Part shown: one piece after another, positions 13,384 to 16,494 of the stretch
Layout of the letters: the number at the start of each line of letters is the position of its first letter
How positions within the stretch are numbered: the first letter of the stretch is position 1
Source of the DNA: Candidatus Brocadiaceae bacterium
GTDB taxonomy: Bacteria; Planctomycetota; Brocadiia; Brocadiales; Bathyanammoxibiaceae
Length of the DNA: 16,494 nt
Direction of reading: 5' to 3'
Assembly (NCBI GenBank): GCA_030018855.1
Contig: JASEHG010000022.1
Coordinates: 1-16,494 of the forward strand
The notes under the pieces: model-generated
What the model saw: the letters and a program-made list of their open reading frames with translations, nothing else
Told to the model about the DNA's origin: nothing
The model's database searches: none
Position numbers and translations under genes: made by a program

Positions 13384-13412
13384 ATTATAGCGGTGGCCTA
13401 TTGCGTTGTCAA
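13384..13412 (-). promoter_or_regulatory. Consensus sigma-70-type promoter for lpd-lipA
   Basis: On the minus strand TTGACA (13412-13407) and TATAAT (13389-13384) are both perfect and separated by exactly 17 bp. Transcription would start near 13377, about 100 nt before the lpd ATG, and the leader would contain the 13330-13357 palindrome. Confidence 0.8.
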
Positions 13413-13413
13413 G

Positions 13414-13500
13414 GCTAGTAGCCAGTAGCTAGTAGCTAGTAGCTAGTAGACAGCATACAGAAAATACGGTTTTCCCTGTCTACTGCCTACTGTCTACTGC
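13414..13500. repeat. Inverted GTAGCTA heptamer arrays spanning the ileS stop codon
   Basis: Six 7-bp units (GCTAGTA, GCCAGTA, three more GCTAGTA, then GACAGCA) fill 13414-13455. Units CTACTGC, CTACTGT and CTACTGC at 13480-13500 are the same type on the other strand. AGTAGACAG (13445-13453) and CTGTCTACT (13476-13484) are perfect complements, and the pairing extends outward with periodic two-base mismatches. The second array codes the last residues (AVDSRQ) and the stop of IleRS. The RNA hairpin could end the ileS message, but there is no U tract. Confidence 0.75.
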
Positions 13501-16398
13501 CTCTATCACCCCCACACACCTGGCACAAAGGGTTGGGTGGGTTAGGTCTTTCCCCACGGTAGGGAAATAGTTCCAACAGCGCTGACATTGTTTGTTGCTG
13601 GATAGGCTTACCCCAACGGTGTAACGGATATGCCCCTCGGTGACCCCACCGCCCCCTGAGAGTGGCACATGGTGGATTACCTCCTCCGTCCGGAGTGGCC
13701 CTGCCACCTGGCCGTCGTATCGTCCCTTAACCAGACGGGTCTCGGAGACTATGAAAAGGGCAGAAAGGTCTTCCCTCTGCCCCTCCAGGAGGTGGTAAAA
13801 TTCCTCCTCCTCCGTGTAAAGGGTTACACTGGCCTCTATAGACTTCCCTATCTTCTTCCTGGCCCTCAGGACTTCCAGGGCCTTGTAGACCTCTTCCCTT
13901 ACCCTGAACAGCTCCTCCCACCTCCTCTCCAGGGTCTCGTTCAGCCACGACTCCTTCACCCTGGGCCAGGAGGCAAGGTGGACGCTGGGAAGGTCCTCTC
14001 CTTTATATTTGATGTAGGACCATACCTCCTCCGCAGTATGCACCAGTAAGGGGGCAGAGAGCCTTACCAGGACGCCCAATATCTCCTGGAGGACGGTCTG
14101 AGCGGCCCGTCGGCTGGGGGAGTCCTTGCCCCAGGTGTAGAGTCTGTCCTTCAGGATGTCAAAATAACAGGCGCTCATGTCCACTGCACAGAAGTAGTGG
14201 AGGTTGTGGTGTACCTTGTGGAATTCCATGTCCTGGTAGGCCTGGGTAACCGTACGGATAAGCCTCTGTGTCCTGGACAAGGCCCAGCGGTCTATCTCCG
14301 TGAGTTTCTCATCAGGGAGACTGTCCTTCTCCGGATCAAAATCGTAGAGGTTGCCCAGCAGGAACCTGAAGGTGTTCCTTATGCGACGATAGACGTCTGA
14401 CATCCTCCCCATAATAGGGAGAGAGGTATTGATGTCCTGACGGTAGTCCTGGCTAGAGGCCCATAGCCTCACGATGTCCGCCCCGAAGTCCTTCAGGGCA
14501 TCTTCCACGGAGATAAAATTGCCCAGGGACTTAGACATCTTCTCTCCCTTTTCATCCACCACGAAGCCGTGGGTAAGGACGGCCTTGAAGGGGGCCTTGC
14601 CCCAGGCCGCCACGGAGGGCAGGAGGGAGAGTTGGAACCACCCCCGGTGCTGGTCCGTACCCTCCAGATAAAGGTCTGCCGGGAAGGAGAGTTCCTTACG
14701 CTGGGCGAGGACGGCATGGTGACTTGAGCCAGATTCAAACCACACGTCAAATATGTCCATCTCCTTACGGAAGCCGTGGCCGCCGCACTTTTCACACCTG
14801 GTATCAGGGGGCAGGAGGTCTTTCACCTCCATAGAGAACCAGCTATCACTGCCATGTTGTCTGAAGACGTCCCTCACGTGGGCCACCGTCTCAGGTCTCA
14901 TAAGGACTTCTTCACAACCCTCGCAATAAAAGGCGGGGATGGGCACGCCCCAGGTCCTCTGCCTGGATATGCACCAATCGGGTCTCTGGTGTATCATGCC
15001 GCCAATCCTCTCCATCCCCCACTCGGGTATCCACCTTACATCTTTAATGCACCCCAGTAGCCTCTGCCTCAGCCCCTCGTGTTCCAGGTCAATAAACCAC
15101 TGCCTGGTGGCCCTGAAGATTACAGGTTCCTTGCACCTCCAGCAGTGGGGGTAAGAGTGGCTTATGAAGGACTTGTGGAGGAGGACCTCCAGAAATTTCA
15201 GCCTTTCCACAATCCTGGGGTTGGCCTCCTTGACGTTCAGGCCCTGCAGGGGCGACCGGCCGGTTGCCCCTACGTCTGCCTCCTGGGTGAACCTCCCCGT
15301 AGAATCCACCGGGCTAAAGACAGGGAGGTTGTATCTCTGTCCAGTTAGATAGTCCTCCAGCCCGTGTCCGGGGGCGGTGTGGACACAGCCTGTGCCTTCA
15401 CTGAGGCTGACGTAATCGGCCAGGACCAGTTGGCCCTTATGGTCCCTGAGGGGGTGCAGGTAGTGCCTGCCCTCCAGGGCCTTCCCCTCTATTGAACCCA
15501 AGTTCTGGTATTCCCTTATGCCCACCCTTTCCATCACGGCTTCTACCAGGCTCTGGGCCAGGAGTGTTATCTCTTTACGCTGGGTGGCGGGGTTAGTGTA
15601 TTTTATTGCAGAATAGCGGCTCTCCGGGTGGAGGGCGATGGCCAGGTTGGCAGGGATGGTCCAGGGGGTGGTCGTCCAGATGAGGACGTAAAGGGCCTCT
15701 CCCTTTGGTACGGGGAGGAGGTCTGAGAGGTCGTCCACCATCTTGAAGTTGACGAAGATAGAGGGGCTGGTCTCCTCATCGTATTCCAGTTCTGCCTCGG
15801 CCAGGGCCGTCTGACAACGCATGCACCAGTGTATGGGTCTAAGGCTCCTGTAAACGTAACCCCCCTTAACCAGCCTGGTGAAGAGGTCAAGGGTGGCGGC
15901 CTCGTACTCAGGATTGAGGGTGAGGTAGGGGGACTCCCAGTCTCCTGATACGCCCAGGGCCTTGAACTGTTCCTTCTGGGCCTTCACGAAGCGAAGGGCA
16001 TACTCCCTACAGCGCCTCCGGATTTCCAGCTTGTCCATCCCGTCGGGAGTGGCCCTGCCACCCTTCTCGCCAAGTTGCTGCATGACCATGTGTTCTATAG
16101 GCAGACCGTGGCAATCCCAACCGGGGACGTAGGGGGCGTCGTAACCCTGCATGGTGTGGTACCTGACTATCAGGTCCTTGAGAATCTTATTGAGGCCCGT
16201 ACCGATGTGGAGGTCCCCCGTAGGATAGGGGGGGCCGTCGTGGAGGATATATTTGGGACGACCTGCCTTAATCCTACGGATTTGGCTGTAGAGGTCTATT
16301 TCCTCCCATTTCTTCTGTATCTCAGGCTCCCTCCTGCTGAGGTCTGCCTTCATAGGAAAGTCGGTAACGGGGAGGTTCAGTGTGTCCTTGTAGTCCAT
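13480..16398 (-). CDS. ileS: Isoleucyl-tRNA synthetase
   Basis: Charges tRNA-Ile; class I synthetase of the bacterial type with a C-terminal zinc finger. PYPTGDLHIGT (57-67) contains the HIGH-type motif and GWDCHGLP (93-100) is the usual following motif. GCVHTAPGHG (337-346) is in the editing domain and GEKMSKS (618-624) is the KMSKS loop. The final zinc ligands are Cys938, Cys941, Cys958 and Cys961. At 972 aa it is slightly longer than usual. Residues 376-385 (VGATGRSPLQ) are coded by a palindromic repeat and look inserted between GRFTQEAD and GLNVKEANP. The last six residues are coded by a heptamer array. No good ribosome site precedes the ATG at 16398. I see no T-box or other leader element in 16399-16468. 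Confidence 0.96.
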   Translation of the reverse strand: MDYKDTLNLPVTDFPMKADLSRREPEIQKKWEEIDLYSQIRRIKAGRPKYILHDGPPYPTGDLHIGTGLNKILKDLIVRYHTMQGYDAPYVPGWDCHGLPIEHMVMQQLGEKGGRATPDGMDKLEIRRRCREYALRFVKAQKEQFKALGVSGDWESPYLTLNPEYEAATLDLFTRLVKGGYVYRSLRPIHWCMRCQTALAEAELEYDEETSPSIFVNFKMVDDLSDLLPVPKGEALYVLIWTTTPWTIPANLAIALHPESRYSAIKYTNPATQRKEITLLAQSLVEAVMERVGIREYQNLGSIEGKALEGRHYLHPLRDHKGQLVLADYVSLSEGTGCVHTAPGHGLEDYLTGQRYNLPVFSPVDSTGRFTQEADVGATGRSPLQGLNVKEANPRIVERLKFLEVLLHKSFISHSYPHCWRCKEPVIFRATRQWFIDLEHEGLRQRLLGCIKDVRWIPEWGMERIGGMIHQRPDWCISRQRTWGVPIPAFYCEGCEEVLMRPETVAHVRDVFRQHGSDSWFSMEVKDLLPPDTRCEKCGGHGFRKEMDIFDVWFESGSSHHAVLAQRKELSFPADLYLEGTDQHRGWFQLSLLPSVAAWGKAPFKAVLTHGFVVDEKGEKMSKSLGNFISVEDALKDFGADIVRLWASSQDYRQDINTSLPIMGRMSDVYRRIRNTFRFLLGNLYDFDPEKDSLPDEKLTEIDRWALSRTQRLIRTVTQAYQDMEFHKVHHNLHYFCAVDMSACYFDILKDRLYTWGKDSPSRRAAQTVLQEILGVLVRLSAPLLVHTAEEVWSYIKYKGEDLPSVHLASWPRVKESWLNETLERRWEELFRVREEVYKALEVLRARKKIGKSIEASVTLYTEEEEFYHLLEGQREDLSALFIVSETRLVKGRYDGQVAGPLRTEEVIHHVPLSGGGGVTEGHIRYTVGVSLSSNKQCQRCWNYFPTVGKDLTHPTLCARCVGVIEAVDSRQ
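15246..15273. repeat. GTAGGGGC palindrome inserted in frame in ileS
   Basis: The 28-bp element has right arm GCCCCTAC (15266-15273), left arm GCAGGGGC (15246-15253) and centre GACCGGCCGGTT. Two transitions separate it from a perfect palindrome. It has the same arms as the copies at 13330-13357 and 16469-16494, and codes IleRS residues 376-385. Confidence 0.75.
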
Positions 16399-16468
16399 GT
16401 CGGGGATTTTACAGGATTTCTTAGTTAAATTCTATGCTAGTTTAGCTGTGAGGTCTCTGAAAAAAGCT

Positions 16469-16494
16469 GTAGGGGCAATTCATGAATTGCCCCT
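16469..16494. repeat. GTAGGGGC palindrome at the right edge
   Basis: Bases 16471-16494 are a perfect 24-bp palindrome, with arms AGGGGC/GCCCCT and centre AATTCATGAATT. It is preceded by GT, so the full 28-bp element is probably cut by the window end. It lies upstream of ileS; on the minus strand it is followed by ACAGCTTTTTT, so it might also act as a terminator for a gene beyond the window. Confidence 0.7.

Noticed and set aside
13414..13500. Possible CRISPR-like array
   Set aside because: The units are 7 bp with no spacers of constant length and no cas genes; this is a tandem heptamer repeat.
16399..16468. T-box leader before ileS
   Set aside because: The leader is too short and has no recognisable T-box sequence or specifier stem.

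Overview
The window is 16.5 kb of moderately GC-rich bacterial chromosome with housekeeping genes on both strands. A class III (oxygen-sensitive) ribonucleotide reductase with its radical-SAM activase points to an anaerobe or facultative anaerobe. The SMC, type I IleRS, LipA, dihydrolipoamide dehydrogenase and clamp-loader delta' genes are ordinary bacterial types. Phylum cannot be fixed by eye. The style of IleRS and the dispersed repeats would fit an anaerobic planctomycete-like (e.g. Brocadiales-type) or similar environmental lineage, but this is only a weak guess.

Layout. Positions 1-39 (minus) hold the first 13 codons of an IS110-family transposase running off the left edge; its Shine-Dalgarno lies inside a 13-bp hairpin. 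From 248 to 3750 (plus) there is an nrdD - unknown 110-aa ORF - nrdG operon. From 3751 to 4074 comes a 22-residue lysine-rich micro-ORF with a strong ribosome site, then a putative promoter, a structured leader and an intrinsic terminator placed directly before smc (4075-7863, plus). Converging on smc, a long minus-strand run reads ileS (16398-13480), lpd, lipA, a small lipoyl-like domain gene, holB, an SDR oxidoreductase, a Rieske ferredoxin and a small exported Cys-rich protein ending at 7934. A textbook sigma-70-type promoter (TTGACA, 17 bp, TATAAT) at 13412-13384 drives lpd-lipA-lipoyl-like.

Two proteins lack the residue that normally defines their chemistry. NrdD has Ser770 where the C-terminal glycyl-radical glycine should align, although nrdG is in the same operon and the catalytic-site cysteines and zinc ribbon are present. 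The lipoyl-like protein has Glu44 where the lipoylated lysine should align, although it is translationally coupled to lipA.

The second theme is repeats. Intergenic gaps hold arrays of 7-bp units whose sequence differs from site to site while the period stays at 7. At three sites the arrays lie in inverted orientation, at two of them around a palindromic core. Palindromes with conserved GTAGGGGC/GCCCCTAC arms but self-complementary, variable centres lie between genes, at the right edge, and in frame inside ileS. A second palindrome family (TCCGCCT/AGGCGGA) lies between genes and in frame inside holB. These repeats also supply the ileS stop codon and abut the holB start codon.
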